DNA from: Novosphingobium resinovorum
GTDB taxonomy: Bacteria > Pseudomonadota > Alphaproteobacteria > Sphingomonadales > Sphingomonadaceae
Direction of reading: 5' to 3'
Assembly (NCBI RefSeq): GCF_001742225.1
Contig: NZ_CP017075.1
Coordinates: forward strand, 3,688,001 to 3,752,000
Length of the DNA: 64,000 bases
The notes below the pieces were generated by a model. That model saw only the letters and a list, made by a program, of their open reading frames with translations, did not search any database and was not told the origin of the DNA. This document shows, piece after piece, positions 34,610 to 43,606 of this stretch (position 1 is the first letter of the stretch; each line of letters begins with the position of its first letter). Both the position numbers and the translations under genes were made by a program.

Positions 34610-35761
34610 TCAGGCGCGCGCCTTCTGGCGGATCAGGCGCACGTAGGTATCGGCGACGGCCTGGTTTATGCGGTCCCAGCTGAACTCGCCGGCACGCGCG
34701 ACGCCGGCGGCGCCATGGGCGCGCCGCAGTTCGGTATCTTCGATATAGCCTTTCAGCGCTTCGGCGAACTGGTGCACGGCGCCGGGCGGGATCAGGCGGC
34801 CCGAGACGCGGTCGTCGACGAGGCTCTGGCTGCCGGTGGCGGCCGCTGCGACGACGGGCAGCCCGCAGGCCATCGCCTCGAGCGTGACGTTGCCGAAAGT
34901 CTCGGTGACCGAGGGGTTGAACAGCACGTCCATCGAGGCGACCGCGCGGCCGAGCTCGGCGCCGCCCTGGAAGCCGACGAAGGCAGCGCCGGGAAGACGT
35001 TCCTCGAACCATTCGCGGGCAGGCCCCTGGCCGATCACCAGAACCTTGTGGGCGATGCCCTTGCGGCGCAGTTCGTCGAGCGTGTCCGAGAACACGTCTA
35101 GCCCCTTTTCCATCACCAGACGGCCGAGGAAGCCGATGGCGACTTCATGGTCGGCGATGCCGTGGCTGCGGCGCCATTCGAGGTCGCGGCGGCCGGGGTT
35201 GAATATCTCGTGATCGACGCCGCGCGACCAGATCGAGACATCGTAGTTCATGCGCTGCTCGCGCAGGAGCTGCGCCATGCTTTCCGAAGGCGCGACAAGG
35301 GCGTTGCAGCGGCGATAGAAGCGGCGCAGGATCGCCTCGACCACCGGCTCGCCCCAGGCCATGTTGTAGTAGCGCAGGTAGGTTTCGAACCGGGTATGGA
35401 CCGAGGACAGCACCGGAATGGTCCGGTTGCGTGCCCAGGTCACCGCCTGGTGGCCGACCGGGTCGGGCGAAGAGACGTGCACCACATTCGGCGCGAACTT
35501 CGCGAGGTCGCGGCGGGCCTTGCCCGAGATCGAGAACGGAACGCGGTATTCCGGACGTCCGGGAATCGCGAAGGAACGCACGCTGATAAGATCGCCGGTC
35601 GGCTCGAACGCGGGCTCGGCCACGGTCGGCGCGTAGACGCGAACTTGCGCGCCCTGGCGCAGGAGGTAGCCGACGAGACGATTGAGCGCTTGGTTGGCGC
35701 CGTCGCGGACGTAGTTGTAGTTGCCCGAGAACAGGGCGATGCGCAGATCTGCGGTGTCCAT
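34610..35761 (-). CDS. glycosyltransferase family 4 protein
   Basis: A 383-aa retaining GT4 enzyme. The N-terminal Rossmann domain begins RIALFSGNYNYVRDGANQAL with a SPDPVGHQ donor/acceptor loop; the C-terminal domain has VIGQGPAREWFEERL and the conserved E-x7-E in ETFGNVTLEAMACG. It resembles mannosyl- or glucosyl-transferases that act on lipids; the substrate is unknown. ATG at 35761 is chosen; a start five codons upstream (35776) is possible. Divergent or unrelated to the low-complexity genes next to it. Confidence 0.9.
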   Translation of the reverse strand: MDTADLRIALFSGNYNYVRDGANQALNRLVGYLLRQGAQVRVYAPTVAEPAFEPTGDLISVRSFAIPGRPEYRVPFSISGKARRDLAKFAPNVVHVSSPDPVGHQAVTWARNRTIPVLSSVHTRFETYLRYYNMAWGEPVVEAILRRFYRRCNALVAPSESMAQLLREQRMNYDVSIWSRGVDHEIFNPGRRDLEWRRSHGIADHEVAIGFLGRLVMEKGLDVFSDTLDELRRKGIAHKVLVIGQGPAREWFEERLPGAAFVGFQGGAELGRAVASMDVLFNPSVTETFGNVTLEAMACGLPVVAAAATGSQSLVDDRVSGRLIPPGAVHQFAEALKGYIEDTELRRAHGAAGVARAGEFSWDRINQAVADTYVRLIRQKARA

Positions 35762-35920
35762 GATGGAGCGCCCCATAGCCGCCCCGGCCGCACTTGGCGA
35801 GGGTGCATGATGAGGCGCTCCCCGATGGATTTCATGGCCGTATGCATTGGGGGCGAGGGAGGCCGCGAACGGTCTGCCATCGATCGGGCAGCCGTCCGCG
35901 GAAAGCATCGCAGCTATGCT

Positions 35921-36463
35921 TCAGCGACGATAATCGCGGTCGCGCCAGCGGCGGTCGTCTCGCCGGTCGTCTCTGCGGTCATCGCGGCGATCCCAGCGTC
36001 CGTCACGGCGATCCCAGCGGCGATCGTCACGACGGTCCCAGCGATCCCGACGATCGTATTGCCTGTCCCGGCGCCAGTCGCGGCCACGGTCCCAGCGATT
36101 GCCGCCGTCGCGCCAACGATCACGATACCACGGCGAATAGTCCCGGTCGTAGTAGCGATCGCGATAATAGCGGTTGGGGTAGCCGTCGTAGTAATAATAA
36201 TACCCGGGACGGTCGCGCACGGTGACGTAGCGGCGCGAGCCCCAGTAGCCGCGATCGTAGTAATTGCGATCACCGCGGTCGGCGATCGCGGCGCCGAGGG
36301 CAAGGCCGATCACGCCCGCACCGATGGCAATGGCGGCAGTGTCGTCACCGCGCCCGTAGTAGCGGTCTCGCGCCTGGGCTGGCGATGTGGTCACCAGCAC
36401 CGAGGCGGCGAGTGCGGCCCCCAGCGCGAGTTTTTTCCCGAAGGATTTCAAATTTATACTCAT
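35921..36463 (-). CDS. exported Arg/Tyr/Asp-rich low-complexity protein
   Basis: A 180-aa protein with a signal peptide (GKKLALGAALAASVLVTTSP then AQA). A short hydrophobic Gly/Ala zipper follows (DDTAAIAIGAGVIGLALG, roughly residues 40-60). From about residue 65 the sequence is nearly all Arg, Asp, Tyr, Trp and Gly, with Tyr runs such as GYYYYYDGYP, then repeats of DRRDRWDRRDD. Start ATG 36463 has GGGAGA upstream on the minus strand. A paralogue is at 36851-37225. The repeats are encoded by recurring GC-rich blocks and probably expand by slippage. Confidence 0.8.
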   Translation of the reverse strand: MSINLKSFGKKLALGAALAASVLVTTSPAQARDRYYGRGDDTAAIAIGAGVIGLALGAAIADRGDRNYYDRGYWGSRRYVTVRDRPGYYYYYDGYPNRYYRDRYYDRDYSPWYRDRWRDGGNRWDRGRDWRRDRQYDRRDRWDRRDDRRWDRRDGRWDRRDDRRDDRRDDRRWRDRDYRR

Positions 36464-36630
36464 GACGTGACGTCTCCCTTTCCGGGCCGACCGGGTAACG
36501 GCGGTAGCGGTGGGCACGCTGGAAACATGGGCCGGATGGACTGAACCGGAAGTGAATTTGTCGCGAGGTGTATCGGGCGTGCGGCGAGCCGTGCGCCAGG
36601 GCGTGATCGTGTTCGGCTAAAACACCGTTC

Positions 36631-36715
36631 GTGATCCCCGCGAAGGCGGGAACCCATCTGACGCTCATGCAGCAGGCGCCGTCAGGAGATGGGTTCCCGC
36701 CTTCGCGGGAATGAC
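36631..36715. repeat. long inverted repeat, GTGATCCCCGCGAAGG... hairpin
   Basis: Arms at 36631-36663 (GTGATCCCCGCGAAGGCGGG...) and 36680-36715 (GTCAGGAGATGGGTTCCCGC...) pair over about 33 bp with a 16-bp loop. It is a long stable hairpin in the gap between the two low-complexity genes. The sequence CGCCTTCGCGGGAATGAC recurs downstream of the RDD gene near 51315. Confidence 0.8.
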
Positions 36716-36754
36716 AATAATACGGTTAAAGTCGATCTCGCTCTAACGGCACAT

Positions 36755-36795
36755 GCGAAGACGCCCGGCCGAGGAGGAGGGGCCGGGCGTCTCGC
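36755..36795 (-). terminator. GC hairpin after the second low-complexity gene
   Basis: GCGAAGACGCCCGGCC (36755-36770) pairs with GGCCGGGCGTCTCGC (36781-36795). It sits about 55 bp after the stop of the gene at 36851-37225 (minus strand). No long T-run follows, so terminator activity is moderate. Confidence 0.6.
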
Positions 36796-36850
36796 GAAGT
36801 CGGGGAGGGGCCGAAAGGGGCGTCACCCGGCTTCGCTGGTATTCGATCGA

Positions 36851-37225
36851 TCAGTAACCGCGGCGCCAGTCACCCCGGTCGCCGTAGTAGCCGCGGCGCT
36901 GATCGTCGCGGTGATCGCGGTTGTAGCGATCGTAGTCGCCGCGCGAGTAGCGGTTGCCGTCGCCATTCCAGTAGTAGCCGTCGCGATAGGACCAGCTCGA
37001 ACCGTAGTAGCGGTCGTCGTAGCGGGCATTGTCGTAACGGTCGTGGTCGCGGCTGGACGAGGCGGCGATGGCGCCGACGGCAAGGCCCAGAATGCCCGCG
37101 CCGATGGCGACGGCGGCGGTGTTGTCGCCGCCCCGGTGCCAGTCGCGCGCCATCGCCGGCGTCGTGGTGGCAAGAGCGGTGGCGGCGAGGCCGACGGCCA
37201 GCGCGGTCTTCTTGAAAATGGTCAT
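36851..37225 (-). CDS. exported Arg/Tyr/Asp-rich low-complexity protein, paralogue
   Basis: A 124-aa protein with a signal peptide (FKKTALAVGLAATALATTTP then AMA). The hydrophobic segment DNTAAVAIGAGILGLAVGAI matches that of the protein at 35921. The C-terminal half is rich in Arg, Asp, Tyr and Gly (YDRYNRDHRDDQRRGYYGDR). ATG at 37225 has AGGAG upstream. A short duplication followed by repeat expansion can explain the pair. Function unknown; an envelope role is suggested by the signal. Confidence 0.78.
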   Translation of the reverse strand: MTIFKKTALAVGLAATALATTTPAMARDWHRGGDNTAAVAIGAGILGLAVGAIAASSSRDHDRYDNARYDDRYYGSSWSYRDGYYWNGDGNRYSRGDYDRYNRDHRDDQRRGYYGDRGDWRRGY

Positions 37226-37493
37226 GGCTTCAACTCCTTGTTCGGGGTGGCGGATCAAGGAAGCCGTTGTCCCCGTGTGAAGTTTGGTATAAGCCCCGGC
37301 TCCTGAACCGGATCGAAGCGGATCTGGCAGAATCCATTCACGATTGTATGCAATTGTATGCGTAGCGGTACATGGGGCGATGCGGGGCTGCAGATGAAGC
37401 GGTTCCAGACATGTTTCGTCACGCGTCCGCCCGAAACGTGACACGCGGGCTCCTCAATCTGGCGTCATTGCATTGCCAGATTGGAGAATACCA

Positions 37494-37757
37494 ATGATTT
37501 CCGCCGCTCTTCTTGCCCTTGTTTCACTTTCCACGCCCGCTTCGGCATCGCTCGCTACTGCCTATGCCGGTGACAGCGTCGCCGCCTCGAAGGGCCATCC
37601 GACCATCGTGGCGCGCGCGCAGGGCAAGGCTTCGGCTCCGACCGTCTGCCATCCTGACCCGTCCAAGGGCCGCGCCTGCCGTCACGCCGTCGTCCAGGCC
37701 GAGCAGGCAGAGCGTCCGATTCTGGCAGTCGCCGATGCGGCCGTGACCAAGGACTGA
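37494..37757 (+). CDS. small exported hypothetical protein, 87 aa
   Basis: An 87-aa protein beginning MISAALLALVSLSTPASASL, a short signal peptide. The mature part has two Cys (PTVCHPDPSKGRACRH) that may pair, and an Ala-rich end. ATG at 37494 has TTGGAGAATA upstream. A hairpin TCTGGCGTCATTGCATTGCCAGA overlaps its leader, and an 11-bp perfect stem (37824-37852) follows. Function unknown. Confidence 0.6.
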   Translation: MISAALLALVSLSTPASASLATAYAGDSVAASKGHPTIVARAQGKASAPTVCHPDPSKGRACRHAVVQAEQAERPILAVADAAVTKD

Positions 37758-37823
37758 CGCATCCGCCGCCTTGGCCTTTTGTGCAGATTTGCTGCGCGAA
37801 AGAGGGTGGCAGGACAATTTCCG

Positions 37824-37852
37824 ACCGGCGCGGTTTGCCTGACCGCGCCGGT
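37824..37852. terminator. perfect 11-bp GC hairpin
   Basis: ACCGGCGCGGT (37824-37834) pairs exactly with ACCGCGCCGGT (37842-37852) over a 7-nt loop. It lies between the small exported protein and the response regulator and may end the first transcript. There is no T-run. Confidence 0.6.
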
Positions 37853-37921
37853 TGCCTATAGACAGCAGAGACAACCAGCACGATGACGGTCGCCCCCCGC
37901 TACAGACACCCGCACGAGACT

Positions 37922-38650
37922 ATGACAACCCCTTCCACCATTCTGCTCGTCGAGGACGATGGCGCGTTGCGCACCCTGACCGCGCGAGCGTTGCGCCAGA
38001 GCGGTTTCAACGTGCTCACCGCCGCCACCGGCGCGGAGATGTGGGTGACCCTGCGCGAGGCGACGGTCAGCCTGGTCGTGCTCGACATCATGCTGCCGGG
38101 CACCAGCGGCTTCGACCTGTTCCGCCGCCTGCGCCGCGAAAGCGACGTGCCGATCATCTTCGTCAGTGCGCGCGGCAGCGAGGAAGACCGCGTGCTCGGC
38201 CTTGAACTGGGCGCCGACGATTACCTCGCCAAGCCTTTCAGCACCCGCGAACTGGCTGCGCGCGTCAGCGCCGTCCTGCGGCGCGGCGGCGGTCTCGATT
38301 CGACCAGCGAGCCGGTGCCCGAGATGCGATCCGCCGATGCGATCCGGTTCGACGGCTGGGAAGTCTCGATGGCGCGGCGCGAACTGCGCTCGCCCAGCGG
38401 TGCGATCGTCGATCTGACCGGCGCCGAGTTCGACCTGCTTTCCACCTTCCTGGGATACCCGCAGCGAGTGCTCGGGCGTGAACGCCTGATGGAGCTTTCG
38501 CGCTCGCGCATCGGCGACAGTTCGGATCGCTCGATCGACGTGCTCGTCAGCCGCCTGCGCCGCAAGCTGCAGGCCGAGGGCTCCGAATCCCCGATCGTCA
38601 CCGTTCGCGGTGTTGGCTACATGTTCAAGGCGGAAGTGATCCGCACCTGA
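37922..38650 (+). CDS. OmpR-family two-component response regulator
   Basis: A 242-aa regulator. The receiver domain has acidic residues ED (12-13), the phospho-acceptor Asp in VVLDIMLPG (55), Ser at 82 and Lys at 104 in LAKPFSTREL. The C-terminal OmpR/PhoB winged helix (about 150-240) has GERLMELSRS-like FLGYPQRVLGRERLM and VDVLVSRLRRKL-like SIDVLVSRLRRKLQ. ATG at 37922 gives the usual start; ATG at 37883 would add 13 residues. It overlaps the histidine kinase start and is its partner. Confidence 0.93.
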   Translation: MTTPSTILLVEDDGALRTLTARALRQSGFNVLTAATGAEMWVTLREATVSLVVLDIMLPGTSGFDLFRRLRRESDVPIIFVSARGSEEDRVLGLELGADDYLAKPFSTRELAARVSAVLRRGGGLDSTSEPVPEMRSADAIRFDGWEVSMARRELRSPSGAIVDLTGAEFDLLSTFLGYPQRVLGRERLMELSRSRIGDSSDRSIDVLVSRLRRKLQAEGSESPIVTVRGVGYMFKAEVIRT

Positions 38651-39975
38651 TGGCAGGCAGGTTCGTCGCCCTGTTCAGGCGGATGGGCCTGCCCGAGCGG
38701 CTGCTCGCGGTGCTGCTGGTCGTCGTCATTATCGACTTCGTGGCGAACTCCTTCCTGTTCGAGCGTGTCGATTCCTTCATGCTGCGGCGCGACGATGCCG
38801 AGCGCATCGCCGAGAACCTCGTCCTCGCGCGCCGGACGATGGAACATGCCGAGGCGGGCGAGCGCGACCAGATCGCCCACGTCCTCAGTACCGACCGCTT
38901 CCAGCTGCACTGGTTCGCACCCGGCACCCGCCGCCGCGGTAGCCTAGGGCTGACCAACCTGCGCGCGCAGGTCGTCGATCTCCAACCCGAACTCGCCATG
39001 GCCGATCTCGAGCTTCACCTCGAGGAGCTGCCTGGCAAGGGGAACATCGGCGGTTCGATTCGGCTCTCCGACAACAGCCTCGTGAAGTTCCATACGCATG
39101 CGAAGTCGGCGTGGAAGCTGACGCTGGGCCGGATCGCCGGGCTGGTGCTGCCCACGCTGCTGCTCTTCGCGCTTGCCTGGGTGCTGGTGCGCACCACGCT
39201 CAAGCCCCTGCGCACCCTGATCGGCGCGACCCGCCATCTCGGCTCCGGTCCGCCGCGTCCGGTGCCCGAACGCGGACCGGACGAGCTGCGCGAACTTATC
39301 CGCGCGCTGAACGAGATGCAGGAACGCATCCACCAGTCGCTGGTGGACCGCACCCAGACGATGCTGGCGATCGGACATGATCTCAAGACCCCGCTCGCGC
39401 GCATGAGGCTGCGGCTCGACGACGAGAGCGTCGATCCCGAAGTGCGCGACGGCCTGAACCACGACATCGACGAGATGCGCATGCTGCTCGATTCGATCCA
39501 GGCTTATGTCGACAGCGACGGCCGCTCGATCCCGGCGGAGCGCATCGACATCGCCGTCATGGCCGAAACACTGGTCGATACCGCTGCCGATCATGGCGCC
39601 GACGCGACCTATTCCGGCGTGTCCAGCCTCGAAGTCAAAGTGCGCCCCGTCCCGATCCGCCGCGCCTTGTCGAACCTCATCGAAAACGCGCTGCATTACG
39701 GCGGCAATGTTCGCGTCAGCGTGCGCCGGGACGGAGGAGCGGTGGAGATCACCGTCGACGATGACGGGCCCGGCATCCCCGACGATCGCATCACCGACGC
39801 GCTCCAGCCTTTCGTCCGCCTCGACACGGCGCGGGCGCGGGACACCGCCGGAATGGGCCTCGGCCTGCCGATCGTGCGCAAGGCCGTGCGCACGGAAAAC
39901 GGCACGCTGGACTTGCGCAACCGGCCCGAAGGCGGACTGCGGGCGACCATCCGCCTGCCCATGGGTACGGACTGA
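38650..39975 (+). CDS. sensor histidine kinase, EnvZ-like
   Basis: A 441-aa membrane kinase. Helices at about 16-34 and 158-178 flank a periplasmic sensor region; then a HAMP segment (RTTLKPLRTLIGATRHLGSG), the phospho-acceptor His 243 in IGHDLKTPLAR, and the ATPase boxes NLIENALHYGG, DDDGPGIPD, and MGLGLPIVRK. This HDLKTPL phosphorylation motif is EnvZ-type. It overlaps the regulator (TGATGG). The signal is unknown. The downstream carbonic anhydrase operon is a candidate target. Confidence 0.93.
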   Translation: MAGRFVALFRRMGLPERLLAVLLVVVIIDFVANSFLFERVDSFMLRRDDAERIAENLVLARRTMEHAEAGERDQIAHVLSTDRFQLHWFAPGTRRRGSLGLTNLRAQVVDLQPELAMADLELHLEELPGKGNIGGSIRLSDNSLVKFHTHAKSAWKLTLGRIAGLVLPTLLLFALAWVLVRTTLKPLRTLIGATRHLGSGPPRPVPERGPDELRELIRALNEMQERIHQSLVDRTQTMLAIGHDLKTPLARMRLRLDDESVDPEVRDGLNHDIDEMRMLLDSIQAYVDSDGRSIPAERIDIAVMAETLVDTAADHGADATYSGVSSLEVKVRPVPIRRALSNLIENALHYGGNVRVSVRRDGGAVEITVDDDGPGIPDDRITDALQPFVRLDTARARDTAGMGLGLPIVRKAVRTENGTLDLRNRPEGGLRATIRLPMGTD

Positions 39976-40112
39976 CCCGGAGTTCACACACGCTGCATCG
40001 CAGCAAACTTTCGTAACGTTCGCGCACGCTCAGCGACAAGCGCGGCACCTAGCTTTCCACAGTGAGCCGCAGTGCGTGCGCTGACGGCAGTGGATAAAAG
40101 AAAGGTGTTCCA

Positions 40113-40802
40113 GTGAACGAACTGATCGGTCGCGTCTTCAACTTCGAGAAGACCCTCTTCCCCGCCAGCAGCGAGCTGTTCGGCAAGCTGACCACGCACG
40201 GCCAGTCGCCCAAGGCGCTGATGATCTCGTGCGCCGATTCGCGCATCGTGCCCGAGCAGATCATGCAGGCCGAGCCCGGCGACCTGTTCGTCTGCCGCAA
40301 CGCCGGAAACATCGTGCCGCCTTACGCGACGCTCAACGGCGGCGTCACCTCGACCGTCGAATATGCGGTCATGGCGCTCGGCGTGCGCGACATCATCGTC
40401 TGCGGCCACTCGGACTGCGGCGCGATGAAGGCGCTGTCCGATCCCACCGGCCTCGAGGCGATGCCGAACGTCGCCGCCTGGCTCAAGCACGGCGCCGCGG
40501 CCGAGAACATCGTCAGCGCCTGCCATTCCGACCTTCAGGGCAAGGACCGCGTCCGCGCGATCACGCTGGAGAACATCATCGCCCAGATCAGCCACTTGCG
40601 CACGCATCCGGCCGTTGCCGCGGGCATCGCGCGCGGCGAGATAACGCTGCATGGCTGGATGGTCGACATTCACGCCGGTCAGGTCCTTGGCCTAAACGGC
40701 GACACCGGCGAGTTCGTGCCGCTGCGCGAAGACCGTGACCTGCCGGTTGCTCTCGCCGCCCGCAGCCGTTTTGCCACCGAATACGCAGAAGCGGCAGAAT
40801 GA
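40113..40802 (+). CDS. beta-carbonic anhydrase
   Basis: A 229-aa cytoplasmic zinc enzyme that interconverts CO2 and bicarbonate. Zinc ligands are visible: Cys40 in ISCADSRIVPE, His99 and Cys102 in CGHSDCGAMKAL, with Asp42 and Arg44 conserved. It ends in the usual FVPLREDRDLPV region. The last 4 bp overlap the SulP transporter start, so the two are co-translated. The start ATG or GTG at 40113 is preceded by GAAAGG. Confidence 0.95.
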   Translation: MNELIGRVFNFEKTLFPASSELFGKLTTHGQSPKALMISCADSRIVPEQIMQAEPGDLFVCRNAGNIVPPYATLNGGVTSTVEYAVMALGVRDIIVCGHSDCGAMKALSDPTGLEAMPNVAAWLKHGAAAENIVSACHSDLQGKDRVRAITLENIIAQISHLRTHPAVAAGIARGEITLHGWMVDIHAGQVLGLNGDTGEFVPLREDRDLPVALAARSRFATEYAEAAE

Positions 40803-42340
40803 CCTCGGTTTCCTCTGGCGTGGGAGACGGCCGCCAAGGCCTCTTCTCCCACTTCGGCCGCGATTTCACGGCGTCGATCGTCGTGTTCCTGGTCGCCATG
40901 CCGCTGTGCATGGGCATCGCCATCGCTTCGGGCGTGCCGCCTGAAAGGGGCCTCGTCACCGGCATCATCGGCGGCGTGGTCGTCGGCCTGCTGGCGGGTT
41001 CGCCGCTGCAGGTCAGCGGCCCGGCGGCCGGCCTTGCGGTCATCGTCTTCGAGTTCGTTCGCGAGAACGGACTCGAGGCGCTTGGTCCCGTGCTGCTTCT
41101 GGCAGGCGTGCTCCAGCTGATTGCCGGTGCGCTCAGGCTCGGCGGGCTGTTCCGCGCGATCAGCCCGGCTGTCGTTCACGGGATGCTGGCGGGTATCGGC
41201 GCGCTGATCGTCATCGGCCAGTTCCACATCCTGTTCGACGCGAAACCGCTGTCGAGTGGCCTCCAGAACCTCGCGGCGATGCCCGCGCGCGTCTTTGGCC
41301 TCGACTTCACCAATGCGGCTGCAACCGAAATGGCGCTGCTGATCGGCGTGCTTACGATCACCGTCATGCTCGCGTGGGAAAAGCTGCGTCCCAAGTCGAT
41401 GGGTCTGGTTCCCGGCGCGCTGCTCGGCGTGGTTTCCGCCACGGCGGTTGCCTGGGGCATGGGCCTGGACGTCGCCCGCATCGAGGTGCCTGCCTCGATC
41501 GCCTCGGCTTTCAGCCTGCCGACCAGCGCCGCCTGGTTCGCGCCGCTGAGCCAGCCCGCGCTGCTCGTCGCAGCCGTCGCCATCGCCTTCATCGCCAGCG
41601 CCGAAACGCTGCTCTCTGCCGCTGCCGTCGATCGCATGCATGACGGCGTGCGTACCCACTACGACAAGGAACTGCGCGCGCAGGGCATCGGCAACTTCCT
41701 GTGCGGCGTCTTCGGCGCATTGCCGATGACGGGCGTGATCGTGCGCTCCTCGGCGAACGTGCAGGCAGGTGCAAAGACCCGCCTTTCGACGATCTTCCAT
41801 GGCGTGTGGATCCTCGGTTTCGTCGCGCTGCTGCCCTGGCTGCTGCGCGAAGTACCGATGGCCGCGCTCGGCGGCGTGCTGGTCGTCACCGGCTGGAAGC
41901 TCGTCAGCCTCAAGCACGTCACGCACCTGTTCAAGGCGCATGGTCCGCTGCCCGCAGCGATCTGGGCCGCGACCTTCGTGCTGGTTGTCACCACCGACCT
42001 GCTGACCGGCGTGCTCGTCGGCCTGGCGCTCTCGGTCGTCGAACTGCTGCCGCACTACAAGCACCTGCGGCTCAAGGTCGCGGAGCATGACGAGGGTGAG
42101 GCGACCCGCGTGGAACTGAACGGTGCGGCCACCTTCGTCGGGCTCACCCGCCTGAATGCGGTGCTGGAGAAGCAGCCGGCCAACCGTCCGGTCCACCTCG
42201 ACCTCGGCTTGGTCAAGGCGATGGACCATACCACGGCGGAGACGCTGTCCGAATGGATCAGCCGCCGCCGCCAGGGTGGCCAGCGTGACCGGATCACCGG
42301 TCCCGATGCCATCCTGCGCCCGCTGCCGCTGGCCAGCTGA
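40799..42340 (+). CDS. SulP family transporter, probable bicarbonate permease
   Basis: A 513-aa inner-membrane protein with about ten to twelve helices. It shows the SulP conserved segments FGRDFTASIVVFLVAMPLCM, AGSPLQVSGPAAGLAVIV and GALPMTGVIVRSSANVQAGA. The C-terminal STAS domain is short (about 80 aa from LRLKVAEHDEG). Fusion partners and co-operon carbonic anhydrases in other bacteria point to bicarbonate uptake; sulfate transport is the alternative. It overlaps the carbonic anhydrase by 4 bp. Confidence 0.9.
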   Translation: MTSVSSGVGDGRQGLFSHFGRDFTASIVVFLVAMPLCMGIAIASGVPPERGLVTGIIGGVVVGLLAGSPLQVSGPAAGLAVIVFEFVRENGLEALGPVLLLAGVLQLIAGALRLGGLFRAISPAVVHGMLAGIGALIVIGQFHILFDAKPLSSGLQNLAAMPARVFGLDFTNAAATEMALLIGVLTITVMLAWEKLRPKSMGLVPGALLGVVSATAVAWGMGLDVARIEVPASIASAFSLPTSAAWFAPLSQPALLVAAVAIAFIASAETLLSAAAVDRMHDGVRTHYDKELRAQGIGNFLCGVFGALPMTGVIVRSSANVQAGAKTRLSTIFHGVWILGFVALLPWLLREVPMAALGGVLVVTGWKLVSLKHVTHLFKAHGPLPAAIWAATFVLVVTTDLLTGVLVGLALSVVELLPHYKHLRLKVAEHDEGEATRVELNGAATFVGLTRLNAVLEKQPANRPVHLDLGLVKAMDHTTAETLSEWISRRRQGGQRDRITGPDAILRPLPLAS

Positions 42341-42700
42341 CGATCTGATCGAACACCTGGCGGGCCGGGAACCCTCACACCCGGCCCTCTAACCTACGGG
42401 CGGAGTGCGTAAGCGTTTCCGCCCGCTTTCTTTTGGACGGTGCCGTTTTCTGATCGCAGAGCGAATTGGCCTGCATAGATACTCGGCAATATCGTGACGG
42501 CGTGCTTGTGTTGCTACGCAACCACACTTGTTGCGCTGCAGAATTCAGCAACAGTTCGTTACGATAAGGCAAGAATAGAGACAGATCGGCGCCATATCCA
42601 TGAACCTGCCGGCATGAAACGGGCTCGCCACGCAGCGGAGCCCGGCTTGCAGGCCGCAGGACGGAACATGCTACAACAGTAACATGAGGGTGTTCCGACT
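42341..42700. other. 360-bp intergenic region before the TorF porin
   Basis: It begins with hairpin GGGCCGGG/CCCGGCCC (42362-42387) that may end the SulP transcript. A second hairpin CGGGCTC...GAGCCCG is near 42620-42648. The middle part is lower in GC (CAATATCGTGACGGCGTGC and ACGATAAGGCAAGAATAGAG), consistent with promoter DNA. No gene or named RNA was recognised. Confidence 0.5.
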
Positions 42701-43546
42701 ATGAAGTTTCGTCTCTTTGCCGGCGTCGCCGGCCTCGCAGCCGCGTTTGCTGCGACTCCCGCGATGGCGCAGGAGGAAGCCCCCAGCGAATTCACCATCG
42801 CGGGCAGCGTCGGGCTCGTCACCGACTACCGTTTCCGCGGTGTGTCGCAGTCCGACAAGGAACTCGCGGTGCAGGGCGGCGTCTCGGTTACGCATGAAAG
42901 CGGGCTCTACGTCGGCACCTGGGGTTCGAACCTCTCGGGTTGGGGCACCTTCGGCGGCTCGAACACCGAACTCGACATCTACGGCGGTTTCGCGGCCGAA
43001 GTGACGCCGGGCGTGAAGGTGGACGTCGGCGTGACCTGGTACATGTACCCGGGCGGCTCGGACATCACCGATTTCGCTGAACCCTACGTCAAGGTTTCGG
43101 GCTCGGTCGGTCCGGCAAACCTGCTCGTCGGCGCGGCCTATGCGCCCAAGCAGGAAGCGCTCGGTCGCTGGTATCTGGACGCCGATTCCTACGCGACCGG
43201 CATTCCCGATGCACCCGGCGCCAAGTCGGACAACTTCTACCTCTGGGGCGATGCCAGCACCGGCATTCCCAACACGCCGCTGACCCTGAAGGCACACCTG
43301 GGCTATTCGAACGGCAACTCCGGCCTTGGCCCCAACGGCACCAGCGTGGCGCCGACGGGCAGCTATCTCGACTGGATGCTCGGCGCGGACCTCGCGGTCG
43401 GCCCGGTCGTGCTGGGCGTGGCTTACATCGACACCGACATCTCGAAGGCGGAATCGGCTTACCTGAAGCCGAACTTCTCCTCTTCCAAGAACGGTTCGCC
43501 GATCTCCGGCTCGACCGTGGTGTTCTCGCTGTCCGCGGCGTTCTGA
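42701..43546 (+). CDS. TorF family putative porin
   Basis: A 281-aa outer-membrane protein with a signal peptide (KFRLFAGVAGLAAAFAATPA then MAQ). The TorF pattern is evident: GSVGLVTDYRFRGVSQSDKE, HESGLYVGTWGSNLSG, TELDIYGGFAAEV, and a C-terminal aromatic residue in VFSLSAAF, as expected for a beta-barrel. The substrate is unknown. A strong terminator follows at 43575. The location next to carbonic anhydrase may be coincidental. Confidence 0.9.
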   Translation: MKFRLFAGVAGLAAAFAATPAMAQEEAPSEFTIAGSVGLVTDYRFRGVSQSDKELAVQGGVSVTHESGLYVGTWGSNLSGWGTFGGSNTELDIYGGFAAEVTPGVKVDVGVTWYMYPGGSDITDFAEPYVKVSGSVGPANLLVGAAYAPKQEALGRWYLDADSYATGIPDAPGAKSDNFYLWGDASTGIPNTPLTLKAHLGYSNGNSGLGPNGTSVAPTGSYLDWMLGADLAVGPVVLGVAYIDTDISKAESAYLKPNFSSSKNGSPISGSTVVFSLSAAF

Positions 43547-43574
43547 TCACTCGGCCTTGCGGGGCAAACGGGGG

Positions 43575-43606
43575 GAGGGCCGGCCGGGCAGGGCCGGCCC
43601 TCTTTC
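43575..43606 (+). terminator. intrinsic terminator of the TorF gene
   Basis: GAGGGCCGGCC (43575-43585) and GGCCGGCCCTC (43592-43602) form a perfect 11-bp stem, followed by TTTC. It is shared with the converging YitT gene. Confidence 0.88.

Noticed and set aside
35930..36100. Short tandem DNA repeats as a possible CRISPR array
   Set aside because: The repeats are in frame and encode Asp/Arg/Tyr-rich protein with no unique spacers; no cas genes are present.
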